This document shows, piece after piece, positions 11,950 through 22,426 of a stretch of 64,000 nucleotides of DNA. Every line of letters starts with the position of its first letter. The stretch's first letter is position 1. This DNA comes from Stomoxys calcitrans (Eukaryota > Arthropoda > Insecta > Diptera > Muscidae): contig NC_081553.1 in NCBI RefSeq assembly GCF_963082655.1, forward strand, positions 190,708,113 through 190,772,112. Direction: 5' to 3'. The notes beneath the pieces are model-generated. The model was not told the origin of the DNA. It did not search any database and saw only the letters and a list, made by a program, of their open reading frames with translations. The position numbers and the translations under genes are program-made.

Positions 11950-13315
11950 TATCACAACAACCCTTGTTCATCCCACCAAAAAGTTGTCCTTGTGTAGTCT
12001 ATAAAATAGTCCATACCAATGCTATAATGGTTTTAGTACTACCAAGAAGTTTGGCCGAACCGCTTGCATGCGTTATGTGTTAAATGGGTTTTAAAGATCT
12101 GCAAATTACTTTTAATATATAATTCCCCCTGTTGTAAATGAGCCACCCTAATGTTTTATAGTCTTTGCAGACATTAACAAATCAGGTGTTACACACACGC
12201 GAAATGGCTTACACTTAACACAACAAACACTTCATGATAAGGCAATGAAAGAGAAAGAATGCTAAAGAGCATAGGGCAAAGTGTGTGTGTGTGTGTGTGA
12301 GGGCGAGTGCGAGAAAAACAGTGTGAGTGAGAGAGAGAGAGGCAGAGCGAGAATATAGAAAATAATATAAAATTTATTGTCTAAAACATTCGTGTCGTTT
12401 GTTGCGGTTTTTATTTTAGCTTCCCGACTCTAGCTTGGTGCCGCAAACGACCCTCAAACCTCGCCCACTGTGCATTAATGGCACAGACTACAGTTACAGC
12501 CGCAGCAAAGGTGGCAACGTTTTTATGACATGGCGTATGAGTAATGCCATTAAAATGACTATTAATCATACGTAGCCATCGTCAAGATCATCTATTATTC
12601 CACAGTCATATAATTTTTATGGCAGAGACACAATTTTAAATAAATATGTGAATGTATGTTTGTTTGCTGGGTTTGAGGTGGGGGAGTTGAGGTTTTTCTG
12701 AAGCAGCAAAGGGAAGTGCTGCGATGGCTTGCGTTGTTAAGGTTAGTCGAATGAATGAAAGCTTGGCTGGTTGGTTGGTTTGTTTATTCTATGAGTTGGC
12801 ATTGCTATTGTCATCATCGTTGTCATTGTCATCATCATCATCAACATCTTCTTCGAGGATGTGGTGATGTGGCAATGTGCATTGCCATGTGAATGGGACG
12901 TTTGGTACGTTTTGTTTGCATTTGGCGGTTTTATTTGTAAAATTGCACAATTGTTTTGAGTTTGTTGTGTGTGAACTTTTATTTTTTATTGAATCTTCTT
13001 TTGAGGTGACATCAAACAAATTTGTTCCACTTTAAGCCACAGCGAAAGGGAAAAGAGCGAGATAGAGAGTGAGTGAGTGAGGGCGAGAGAACACCAGCGT
13101 CAAAGTGTGAACATATTTAGACCAACAACTATGGCATCAACTATATATTGTCCTATTGCCAGCAAATGGTGTGACATTGTGCTCTGATGCATGGAAAGCT
13201 TGCAAACTATTGGAAAATTTTTGAACCCAGCCCTTCAGTCAACAAAACCACTGAGTAGAGTTGGCTAAAATGTGGTACATAAAAACCGGTTGGGTAAGTT
13301 TATCTGTTACACTTG
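11950..13315. other. Unassigned sequence, no gene seen
   Basis: No supported coding region. Contains a (GT)n run at about 12283-12298, GA-rich purine stretches near 12320-12350 and 13040-13090, and an imperfect CAT-rich run near 12810-12845. The clean, repeat-poor character suggests intron or intergenic host DNA. Confidence 0.5.
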
Positions 13316-13825
13316 CAGCACGCAATCTTTCGAAGGAATAAAGCTAAGCGCTGGAAATTTTCCACAAACACTCCATATTAGTGTAGGTCGATTGGGATTG
13401 TAAATAGGCCATATGTTTAGATATAGCTGCCATACAAACCGAACTCGCATCTTGACTTCTTAAGTCTCTAGAGGGTGATCCTATTTGGCTGAAATATCGC
13501 ATGAGGTGTTTTGTTATGTTTTCGAACAACTATGCCAAGAACGGTCCAAATCGGTTCATAGCCTGATATTGCCGTCTTATAAACCGATCTAGGATCTTGA
13601 CTTGTTATTGCCTGACCTTATATTGCTGCCGTACAAACCAATCTCGGATTTTGACTTCTTAAGTCTCTAGAGGGCGAAATTATTATCGATTTGGCTGAAA
13701 TTTTGCACAAGGTGGTCTGTTTTGATATCCCAAGGCCCAAGACCTTAAATCGAGAGATCGGTCTATATGGCAGCTATATCCAAATCTGGACCGATCTGGG
13801 CCAAATTAAAGAAAGATGTCTGGCA
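13316..13825 (+). repeat. DINE-like fragment, headless
   Basis: Contains CGAAGGAATAAAGCTAAGCG (start of the body), AGTGTAGGTCGATTGGGATT and about three tandem units with GATATAGCTGCCATA-like motifs. Neither head nor hairpin tail is present. Confidence 0.6.
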
Positions 13826-13910
13826 CAAATACTGAGTGCATATGATGCTCGATGTGACAAGGCGAGTTAATGGCGGCTTTAAATGACCAATGGCCACCCA
13901 CTTCCCGCGG
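13826..13910 (+). repeat. Fragment of RTE-like element 5' region
   Basis: AATACTGAGTGCATATGATG and AACAAGGCGAGTTA-like sequence correspond closely to 26003-26070, which lies just upstream of an RTE-like endonuclease. Orientation is the same as there. Confidence 0.45.
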
Positions 13911-14164
13911 CGATCGGTCCTTTGAACCAGAACGAGCTTGCTCACCTACAGGAGTTTGACGAGGATCGCCACCTCCACATGAAAATGTGGCTACAACAAC
14001 ATAGGTGGTCTTCCATAGGGAGGAATTAATTCTCCTCGTGGTGGGCATTGAGCAAGTCTTCGTGACAAGTTTGGCTAAGATTGAAGACATGGCGTACTAC
14101 GGGACCAAGGCCGCCTTTTTCAAGTTATGGAAGACTAGGATAGGTAAATATCCTCATATTGAGC

Positions 14165-14490
14165 CATCATGCAGTGCAGTGGCAGGACCCTCAATGCCGC
14201 ATAACGAATTGGGGGCTATGAGACATAAGGCGATACGAAAATGGATAAAGAATAAAAGCAGGTCCTACCATGGCGGTATAATCGAGGCGATGACAGGAAA
14301 CCAGGATAGAATAGAAGAGGTTTCCCATCGGATACCTGAGAAGACACTTGAGGCCGAGTGCGAGATACTGCTGCCAGAGGCACTGTCTTGTTCTGATGGA
14401 TATCTGGTATTGCCATGTGGAAGTTCATGCTGCACAGATGGATCAAAGCAAAAGGACAGAGTGGGTCTGGGTCCGCATCATCTTTTCAAC
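14165..14490 (+). pseudogene. Element A-like fragment, linker to start of RNase H
   Basis: Plus-strand translation gives KWIKNKSRSYHGGIIEAMTG, then IPEKTLEAECEILLPEALS, then SCCTDGSKQKDRVGLG, the same order as in element A on the opposite strand. Only the first RNase H motif (TDGS) is present. Immediately after it a 23-bp segment (AGCCAAACCTACTGGGATTT) occurs twice, at about 14493 and 14520. Confidence 0.65.
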
Positions 14491-14544
14491 CTAGCCAAAC
14501 CTACTGGGATTTAGCGTACTAGCCAAACCTACTGGGATTTAGAA

Positions 14545-14758
14545 GACGTTAATATCATTCTTACACTCGTGACCTTACCCTCCTGGTTGAAGGCCAGATT
14601 ACTGTCCGTAAAGACAGAAAACACACCACCACATGCATCATCATCCGCGATGGCCGGGCATTCTAAAACAGATCTCAGTCCCTGGGTTCTCGATGTAGAC
14701 CCCCAGGCCTACTCTGTCCCCTAGCTTTAATCCATCCTAGGGTTCCGTCAGTCCAAGA
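14545..14758 (-). pseudogene. Element A-like RNase H scrap, opposite strand
   Basis: GATCTCAGTCCCTGGGTTCT, then CCCAGGCCTACTCTGTCCCC and CCTAGGGTTCCGTCAGTCC match the minus-strand RNase H region of element A (compare 7760-7830 and 10650). It faces the fragment at 14165-14490. Confidence 0.55.
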
Positions 14759-14759
14759 T

Positions 14760-15115
14760 TATGTCCGACTTAAATATATTTCAGATCGGACTATATTTAG
14801 ATGTAGCTCCCATATAAACCGTTCTACGGATTTAGGTTCTTAAACCCATACTACCCGCGAATATTATCTGAAATTTGAAATGGTGAGTTGTTCTTAGCCT
14901 CCCGACATCCGACCTAAATGTGGTTCAGGTCGGACTATAATTCGATATAGCTGCGATATAGACGGATCTTCCGGTTAAGTTTTGACACAGTGACTTTTAT
15001 TAAGCTTTCCGTCATTCGACCAGCGCATGGAGTTGGTTGAAAAAGAGGATGGCTAATTTATCCATGGTGGGTATCCAAAGTTCGACACTGCCGAACTTAA
15101 CTCGTTTTTACATGT
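14760..15115 (+). repeat. DINE-like fragment, last units and hairpin tail
   Basis: Two units with AGATGTAGCTCCCATATAAA, then TTATCCATGGTGGGTATCCA and the imperfect hairpin AGTTCGACACTGCCGAACTT followed by AACTCGTTTTTACATG. Confidence 0.6.
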
Positions 15116-15330
15116 TTTTTGTGAAGAGGACATATTGTACTCTGAAAATTGGACCACAAACCACAAAATTGGACCCAACAAATTTTCGAAATAGAGTGGT
15201 GACCAAAAAAGGCGCCAAGACCACCTGGACAACCTAGGGCTTTAAAATTCTGAACACGATCTTGTTGACACCTCAGCTTCAACCATTCCAAATTTCAAAG
15301 ATATATCTCTACCCGTTTTCAAACCGCATA
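15116..15330. other. Short unassigned stretch
   Basis: Lies between a DINE tail and a DINE head. Contains repeated ATTGGACC words (about 15150-15175) but no recognisable family or coding region. Confidence 0.4.
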
Positions 15331-16974
15331 TTTTTATACCCTCCACCATAAGATGGGGGGTATACTAATTTCGTCATTCTGTTTGTAACTACTCGAAATA
15401 TTCGTCTGAGACCCCATAAAGTATATATATTCTTGATCGTCGTGACATTTTATGTCGATCTAACCATGTCCGTCCGTCTGTCCGTCCGTCCGTTCGTCTG
15501 TCTGTCGAAAGCACGCTAACTTCCGAAGGAGTAAAGCTAGCCGCTTGAAATTTTGCACAAATACTTCTTATTAGTGTAGGTCGGTTGGTATTGTAAATGG
15601 GCCATATCGGTCCATGTTTTGATATAGCTGCCATATAAACCGATCTTGGGTCTTGACTTCTTGAGCCTCTAGAGTGCGCAATTCTTATCCGATTGAAATG
15701 AAATTTTGCATGACGTGTTTTGCTATGATATCCAACAACTGTGCGAAGTATGGTTCAAATCGGTCCATAACCTGATATAGCTGCCATATAAACCGATCTT
15801 GGGTCTTGACTTCTTGAGCCTCTAGCGTGCGCAATTCTTATCCGATCAGAATGAAATTTTGCACAACGTGTTTTGTTATGATATCCAACAACTGTGCCAA
15901 GTGTGGTTCAATTCGGTCCATAACCTGATATAGCTGCCATATAAACCGATCTTGGGTCTTGACTTCTTGACCCTCTAGAGGGCGCAATTCTTATCCGATT
16001 AGAATGGAATTTCGCACGACGTGTTTTGTTATTATATCCAACAACAGTGTTAAGTATGGTTCAAATCGGTCCATAACCTGATATAGCTGCCATATAAACC
16101 GATCTTGGGTCTTGATTTCTTGAGCCTCTAGAGGGCGCAATTCTTATCCGAATGGAATGGAATTTCGCACGACGTGTTTTGTTATGATATCCAACAACTG
16201 TGCCAAGTATGGTTTAAATCGGTCCATAACCTGATATAGCTGCCATATAAACCGATCTGGGGTCTTGACTTCTTGAGCCTCTAGAGGGCACAATTCTTAT
16301 CCGATTTGAATGAATTTTTGCACGAAGTATTTCGTTATGATATCCAACAACTGTGCCAAGTATGGTTAAATTGGTCCATAACCTGATATAGCTGTCATAT
16401 AAACAGATCTGGGGATTTGACTTCTTGAGCTTTTAGAGGGCGCAATTCCTATCCGATTTGGCTGAAATTTAGCATGACGTATTTTATTTTTACTTTCAAC
16501 AACTGTGTCAAATAAGGTTCAAATCGGTTCATAACCTGATATAGCTGCCATATAAACCGATCTGGGATCTTGACTTCTGGACCCCTAGAGGTCGCAATTA
16601 TTATCCGATATGCCTGAAATTTTGTACGATGGATCCTCTCATGACCATCAACAAACGTTGTTTATTATGGTCTGAATCGGTCTATAGCCCGATACAGATC
16701 CCATATAAATCGTTCTCTCTATTTTACTTCGTGAGCCCCAATGGGCGCAATTCTTATACGAATTGGCTGAAATTTTACACAGGTCTCCAACATATAATTT
16801 AATTGTGGTCCGAACCGGACCATATCTTGATATCGTTTTAATAGCAGAGCAACTCTTTTCTTATATCTTTTTTTGCCTAAGAAGAGATGCCGGGAAAAGA
16901 ACTCGACAAATGCGATCCATGGTGGAGGGTATATAAGATTCGGCCCGGCCGAACTTAGCACGCTTTTACTTGTT
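15331..16974 (+). mobile_element. DINE-like element, essentially complete copy
   Basis: Head TTTTTATACCCTCCACCAT, then GAAATATTCGTCTGAGACCC and CATAAAGTATATATATTCTT (very like Drosophila INE-1). A CCGTCCGTCTGTCCGTCC microsatellite follows near 15470-15505. The block GAAGGAGTAAAGCTAGCCGC comes next, then a 153-bp minisatellite, then the tail ATTCGGCCCGGCCGAACTTA ending CTTTTACTTGTT. No coding capacity. This is the best reference copy for the family in the window. Confidence 0.8.
15621..16690 (+). repeat. 153-bp minisatellite, seven units
   Basis: GATATAGCTG(C/T)CATATAAAC starts at 15621, 15774, 15927, 16080, 16233, 16385 and 16538: spacings 153, 153, 153, 153, 152 and 153. Each unit holds CTTGACTTCTTGAGCCTCTA, GCGCAATTCTTATCCGAT and ATGATATCCAACAACTGTG-like segments. 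Confidence 0.9.
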
Positions 16975-17009
16975 ATCGTAATTTTCGACATAAGGACGGA
17001 CATGACTTA

Positions 17010-17878
17010 GATGGACTCAGAATATCAAGACGATCAAGAATATATGAAGGTGTTGTAAACGGAATGACTAGATCGGATGAAAATTGAGGCTTCAAATGGG
17101 GGCTATATCGATTCGCATCATATTTGGAATGGATATTGGAAATCATAATTTAAGTTTTTGTTCCAAATTTCAGTCAAATCGGATGAAAATTGAGGCTTCT
17201 AAGGGATCAAGAAGTCAAATCCGGGAATCGGTCTATATGGGGGCTATATCTGTTTATAGACAGACTCGGATCATACTTAGCACGGATATTGGAAGTCATA
17301 ATTCAAGTCTTTGTTCCAAATTTCACTCAAATCGGACGAAAATTGAGGCTTTTAGGGGCTCAGGAAGTCAAATCCGGGGATCGGTTTGTATGGGGGCTAT
17401 ATGTGTTTATATACCGATTCGAATCATACTTAGCATGGACGTTGCAAGTCATAATCTAAGTTTTTGTTGCAAATTTCAATCATATCGGATGAAAATTGAG
17501 GCTTCCGGGGATCGGTTTATATAGGGGCTATATCTGTTTATAGACCCATGTGGATCATACTTGGCATGGATGTTGGAAGTCATAACTCAAGTCTTTGTTC
17601 CAAACTTCAGCCAAATCGGAAGAAAATTGAGGCTTCTAAGGGCTCAAGAAGTCAAATCCAGGGATCAGTTTATATGGGGGCTATATCCAAATCTGAACTG
17701 ATATGACCCATTTACAATCTCCAATGACCTACATCAATAAGAATTAACTGTGCAAAATTTCAAGCTTCTAGCTTTGCGCGTTCGACCGCTATAGCTTCGA
17801 CAGACGCTTTCGACAGAAGGACGGACGGACATGGTATCTAGCTATATACGTCCGACAGAATGTCGAGACGATCCAGAA
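17010..17878 (-). repeat. DINE-like element, minus strand, part left of a Helitron
   Basis: Minus-oriented tandem units (GATGAAAATTGAGGCTTC with TATGGGGGCTATATC), then the reverse complement of the microsatellite and GTCGAGACGATCCAGAA. The head continues after the Helitron at 20115. Confidence 0.7.
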
Positions 17879-18854
17879 TCTTATATAAAAAATTCAATTT
17901 GTGTTTGTTCCGTATAGACTCAAAAACGGCTAAACCGATTACCTTGAAATTTTCACAGATTGTGTTGGTTGGTCTAGAAGGAAACATAGGCTATATATTT
18001 TTTTTTATATCGGGAGGGGGGCGGACCCTCCCCCTTACCACAAAAGTACTACCCAAAAATAAAAGTGGACCAATCGGGACAATATGGGATTCAAATGAAA
18101 GGTATTTAAGAGTAGAGAACGAATTTCATAATAAAAATTGGGTCCAAGTACCTGGGGGGCCGCCCCAGTCCCAAAACCCCTTAAAATAGGTTTATTTGAT
18201 GATCATGACAATATGGGACTCAAATGAAAGGTATTCGGGAGTAGATTACGAATATGGTCAGGAAGTAAGAATACACTTTATAGTTTAATGATAACAGAAG
18301 GGGGCGGACCCTCCACCGTTACCCCAAAAACACCGCCCAAAATCATAAGAAGACCGATAAGGACAATATGGGTATCAAATGAAAAGTATGAGGGAGTAGA
18401 TAACGAATCTGTCATACAAATTCATGTCGAAGTATGGGGGGTCACCCCACCGCCCAAAAAACGCCCAAAATGGGTACATTAGCCAATCACGGATATATGG
18501 GACTCGGTTTGTTTGTTCCGTATAGACTGAAAAACGGCAGAACCGATTTTCTCGAAATTTTCGCTTATTGTGTTCGTTGGTCAGGAAGGAAACATAGGAT
18601 ATATAATTTTTCGGTATCGGAAAAGGGACGGACTCTCCCTCTCATGCCAAAAACACAACCCAAAATCAAAAGTGGACCCATCGGACACAATATAGTTATC
18701 AAATGAAAGGTATTGGAGAGTAGAATATGAATATTATATAAAAATTTGAGTCTAAGTACCCATCGGGCCCCCCTAACCCCAAACAGACATATTTGACGTT
18801 CATTTCAATATGGGGCTCAAATGAAAGGCATTCGGGAGTAGATTTCGTATCTGG

Positions 18855-19737
18855 CAGACATTATCCGTCCGTCTGTCTTTTGAAACACGCTACAGTCTTC
18901 AAAAATAGAGATATTGAGCTGAAATTTTGCACAGATTCTTTTTTTTTGTCCATAAGCAGGTTAAGTTCGAAGATGGGCTATATCGGACTATATCTTGATA
19001 TAGCCCCCATATAGACCGATTCTCCGAATTAGGGTCTTAAGCCCATAAAAGCCACATTTATTATCCGATTTTGCTGAAATTTATGACAGTGAGTTGTGTT
19101 AGGCCCTTCGACATCCTTCGTCAATTTGGCCCAGATCGGTCCAGATTTGGAAATAGCTCCCATATAGAACGATCCTCCGATTTTGGGTCTTAGGCCCATA
19201 AAAGCTACATTTATTATCCGATTTTGCTGAAATTTGTGACAGTGAGTTGTGTTAGGTCCCTCGACATTCTGCTTCAATTTGGCCTAGATCGGTCCAGATT
19301 TGGATATAGCTGCCATATAGACCAATCCTCCGATTTAGGGTCATAGACCCATAAAAGCCACATTTATTATCCGATTTTGTTGAAATTTGGAAAAGTGAGT
19401 TGGGTTTGACCTTTCAACATCCTTCGTCAATTTGGCTCAGATCGGTCCAGATTTGGATAAAGCTGTCATATAGACCGATCCTCCGATTTAGGGTCTAAGG
19501 CCCATAAAAGGTGCATTTATTGTCCGATGTCGCCGAAATTTGGGACATTGAGTTATGTTAAACCCCTTGACATAGTTCTACATTGTGGAACAGATCGGTG
19601 AATATTTGGATATAGATGTCAAATAGACCGATCTCTCGGTTTTGGGTTTGACACATTGACTTATGTTAGGCTTTTCGACATGGTTCAGATTGGTTTATTT
19701 TTAGATATAGATATAGATAACGCCTTTTTACTTGTTA
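18855..19737 (+). repeat. DINE-like fragment nested in Helitron copy 2
   Basis: Begins in CCGTCCGTCTGTCTTTTGAA and carries about five units with TTAGGCCCATAAAAGC(C/T)ACA and TTATCCGATTTTGCTGAAAT. It ends GCCTTTTTACTTGTTAGATA. This is the subfamily also seen at 21590-24411. Confidence 0.65.
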
Positions 19738-19754
19738 GATATCGGGTGGAGGCA

Positions 19755-20035
19755 AAAAAACCGAGAAGGGGCAAATTCGCACACATCAATGAGTGTTTTC
19801 CGATTCCGATTTAAACTTAATGATAAGGGAGCTTTTCTTATAGCCGAGTTCGAACGGCGTCCCGCAGTGCGACAACTCTTTGGGGAAAAATTTTTTAAAT
19901 GGTCATGCATGACATTGTAGCTCGCAAATGTCGCCAACATTAAGAGGGGATAAACACCGCTTTGTCCGATGTTCTCGCCAGGACACGAACGGGTTTAGCG
20001 TCAAAGGCTACAATGGCACGAATTCCATATCCGCA
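19755..20035 (-). repeat. SINE-family fragment nested in Helitron copy 2
   Basis: GGGGCAAATTCGCACACATC, GCCGAGTTCGAACGGCGT and TGTTCTCGCCAGGACACGAA match the SINE at 29969-30298 read in the same orientation. The box-B equivalent is mutated and the promoter end is truncated. Confidence 0.55.
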
Positions 20036-20114
20036 TTTAGGGCAAAGTGTCCCCATCCTAAAAAGATACAAGAGAGTTAAAGAAGGCGCAGCGGAGTGGG
20101 CACGGTTCGGCTAG

Positions 20115-20220
20115 TGCATGTATATTTTATGGGGTCCCAGATCAATATTTCGAGGTGTTGCGAAGGGAATGACTAGTTTAGTATAACCCCATCCTATGGT
20201 GGTGGGTTTAAAAACCTTCT
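20115..20220 (-). repeat. DINE-like element, minus strand, head right of Helitron copy 2
   Basis: TTTTATGGGGTCCCAGATCA, ATATTTCGAGGTGTTGCGAA and ATAACCCCATCCTATGGTGG are the reverse complement of the family head. Continuous with 17010-17878. Confidence 0.75.
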
Positions 20221-21538
20221 TTTGGTTTGTTAACCCCAAAAACCGAATTTCCTATCATTTCTCTTATCGCACTAACACCAATACCCAAGATACCAAAAAT
20301 ATCCTGCTATGCAAAAAATGCAATATAAATCTGAAGACAAAGAAGACCAAATATTTTGTAAAAAATAAATAAAATGATAAAATAAATATTTTATGAACAT
20401 GACCATACAATTAAAGTTTGGGATTTTTATTTCTTTGCCATTTCGTTTGAATTCCAGAGGCTATCTTCGCACTACTTGGCTGCTATCAACTCATTCGTAG
20501 CCAAAAAAAACCCCACCCTACCAACATCATTTTTGTCGATAGAGGCCTAGTATGTAATGGCAACAAACGAATGAGGGATTGAAGGATTTAAGGATTTGCC
20601 AGCACTCAATCTCACCACCAAAGAGTTATTCAACCAATTTTGTGGAAAGCCTCAGAAAAATAAAAAAAAAATACAAAGTAAAATAATAAAACGGCACACT
20701 TGAAAAAACATTTACAAAAAAAGAAAACATAAAAGATATAAAATGGGAAAAAAGCCTGAAATTGACCTAGCCGAAAACGTTTATGTCCTCTCTTTTTTTT
20801 ACAACTGGGGCTTTTAGGCTCACAACGGCTACGAACAACGAATACAACCTTGACCATTCCGCAGAACCACTTATAATCCCTTAGTCCACTTCATGTTGAA
20901 TTGAGTCGGTAAAATAATTAAAACAGGGGGGTTTACAGTATTCGGCATTATTTGGTTGGTCAATGGTGATGATGGTGGTGGTGATGGTGGTGGTAGTGGT
21001 AATGGTAATGTCTATGTTGATAGTTGATGCTGGTTGATGGTGGTAGTGTGTGTAGTGGTGTGGCGTTGTTAAGTGTAAATGGAAAATATTAATTGCCTAC
21101 CAAGGACCATGCCTGGCAGGCCTTAATGGATCTCAATCAGTGTAAATCATTGTCAAGTGTAAATTGTGGATTTACCATACAAAAAAAAAAAAACTTATTC
21201 TGTAAACATATCGCACAATACATGAGCGATGATGAAGGAATAAAAGTGAATTTCTTGTTTTTTGTTTTTCTTGCGGATGTTTACTTTGAACATGAGGCAA
21301 GAAAACTGTATAAAAACAAATTAAATGACTTGTCATTGTCATAAAGTTCTTGGAACAAAACATCTTTGTGTAAGTTATCGAAGACAACAAAAGATTGCGA
21401 GAGAGAAAGAGAGGGTAGTGGGATAAATGGTTAAAATGGGAAAGTCAGTCAGTTGCTTATGATTTCTCGAAATTCCATGAAATTTATCAAAATTTTAGAA
21501 TGTTCCATTCGTAATCCTTTCTTTGCTGTGCGCCTGCT
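20221..21538. other. Unassigned sequence, no gene seen
   Basis: AT-rich, with A-tracts near 20660-20730, a GGTGATG/GTGGTG simple-sequence patch at about 20967-21060 and a GAGAGA patch near 21398. No coding region or repeat family recognised. Confidence 0.5.
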
Positions 21539-22226
21539 GCCATACTTTTAAAAGTGAGGAGCCATTTTCATCTACTTTGCGCAACATTTTTATACCCACC
21601 ACCGAAGGATGGGTGGCTAAAAATCTAAGACGATCTAGACATGTCCATCCGTCTGTCTGTTGAAATCACGCTACAGTCTTCAAAAATAGAGATATTGAGC
21701 TGAAACTTTGCACAGATTCTTTTTTTTTATTCGTAAGCAGGTTAAGTTCGAAGATGGGCTATATCGGACTATATCTTGATATAGCCCCCATATAGACCGA
21801 TCCGCCGATTTAGGGTCTTAGGCCCATAAAAGCCACATTTATTATCCGATTTTGCTGAAATTTGGGACAGTGAGTTGTGTTAGGCCCTTCGACATTCTTT
21901 GTCAATTTGGCTCAGATCGGTACAGATTTGGATATAGCTGCCATATAGACCGATCCTCCGATTTAGGGTCTTAGGCCCATAAAAGCCACATCTATTATCC
22001 GGTCTTGCTGAAATTTGTGACAGTGAGTTGTGTTAGGCCCTTCGATATCCTTCGTCAATTTGGCTCAGATCGGTCCAGATTTGGATATAGCTGCCATATA
22101 GACCGATCCTCCGATTTAGGGTCTTAGGCCCATAAAAGCCACATTTATTATCCGATGACACTGAAATTTGGGACAATGAGTTAAGTTAAGCCCCTTCACA
22201 TACTTCTACATTATGCCTCAGATCGG
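21539..22226 (+). repeat. DINE-like copy and left flank, running into the assembly gap
   Basis: Head TTTTTATACCCACCACCGAA, then GAAATCACGCTACAGTCTTC and tandem units with AGACCGATCCTCCGATTTAG. Cut off by Ns. The 50 bp before the head is repeated almost exactly at 22427-22476. Confidence 0.75.
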
Positions 22227-22426
22227 NNNNNNNNNNNNNNNNNNNNNNNNNNNNNNNNNNNNNNNNNNNNNNNNNNNNNNNNNNNNNNNNNNNNNNNNNN
22301 NNNNNNNNNNNNNNNNNNNNNNNNNNNNNNNNNNNNNNNNNNNNNNNNNNNNNNNNNNNNNNNNNNNNNNNNNNNNNNNNNNNNNNNNNNNNNNNNNNNN
22401 NNNNNNNNNNNNNNNNNNNNNNNNNN
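22227..22426. other. Assembly gap, 200 N
   Basis: Exactly 200 unknown bases inside a tandem-repeat DINE copy; the round number suggests a gap of arbitrary or estimated size. Confidence 0.98.

Larger units (their letters stand above)
17879..20114 (+). mobile_element. Helitron-like non-autonomous element, copy 2
   Basis: Starts TCTTATATAAAAAATTC after an A, with CGTATAGACTCAAAAACGGC nearby. Ends GGTTCGGCTAG before a T, preceded by GCGCAGCGGAGTGGGCAC. Removing it joins GATCCAGAA to TGCATGTATATTTTATGGGG, restoring a continuous DINE head, so the insertion was A|T without duplication. The interior carries GGGACTCAAATGAAAGGTAT units, then a nested DINE piece and a nested SINE piece. No Rep/helicase coding. 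Confidence 0.85.

Noticed and set aside
15621..16690. CRISPR-like regular repeats
   Set aside because: The whole 153-bp unit is repeated with no variable spacers, and the context is a eukaryotic transposon.
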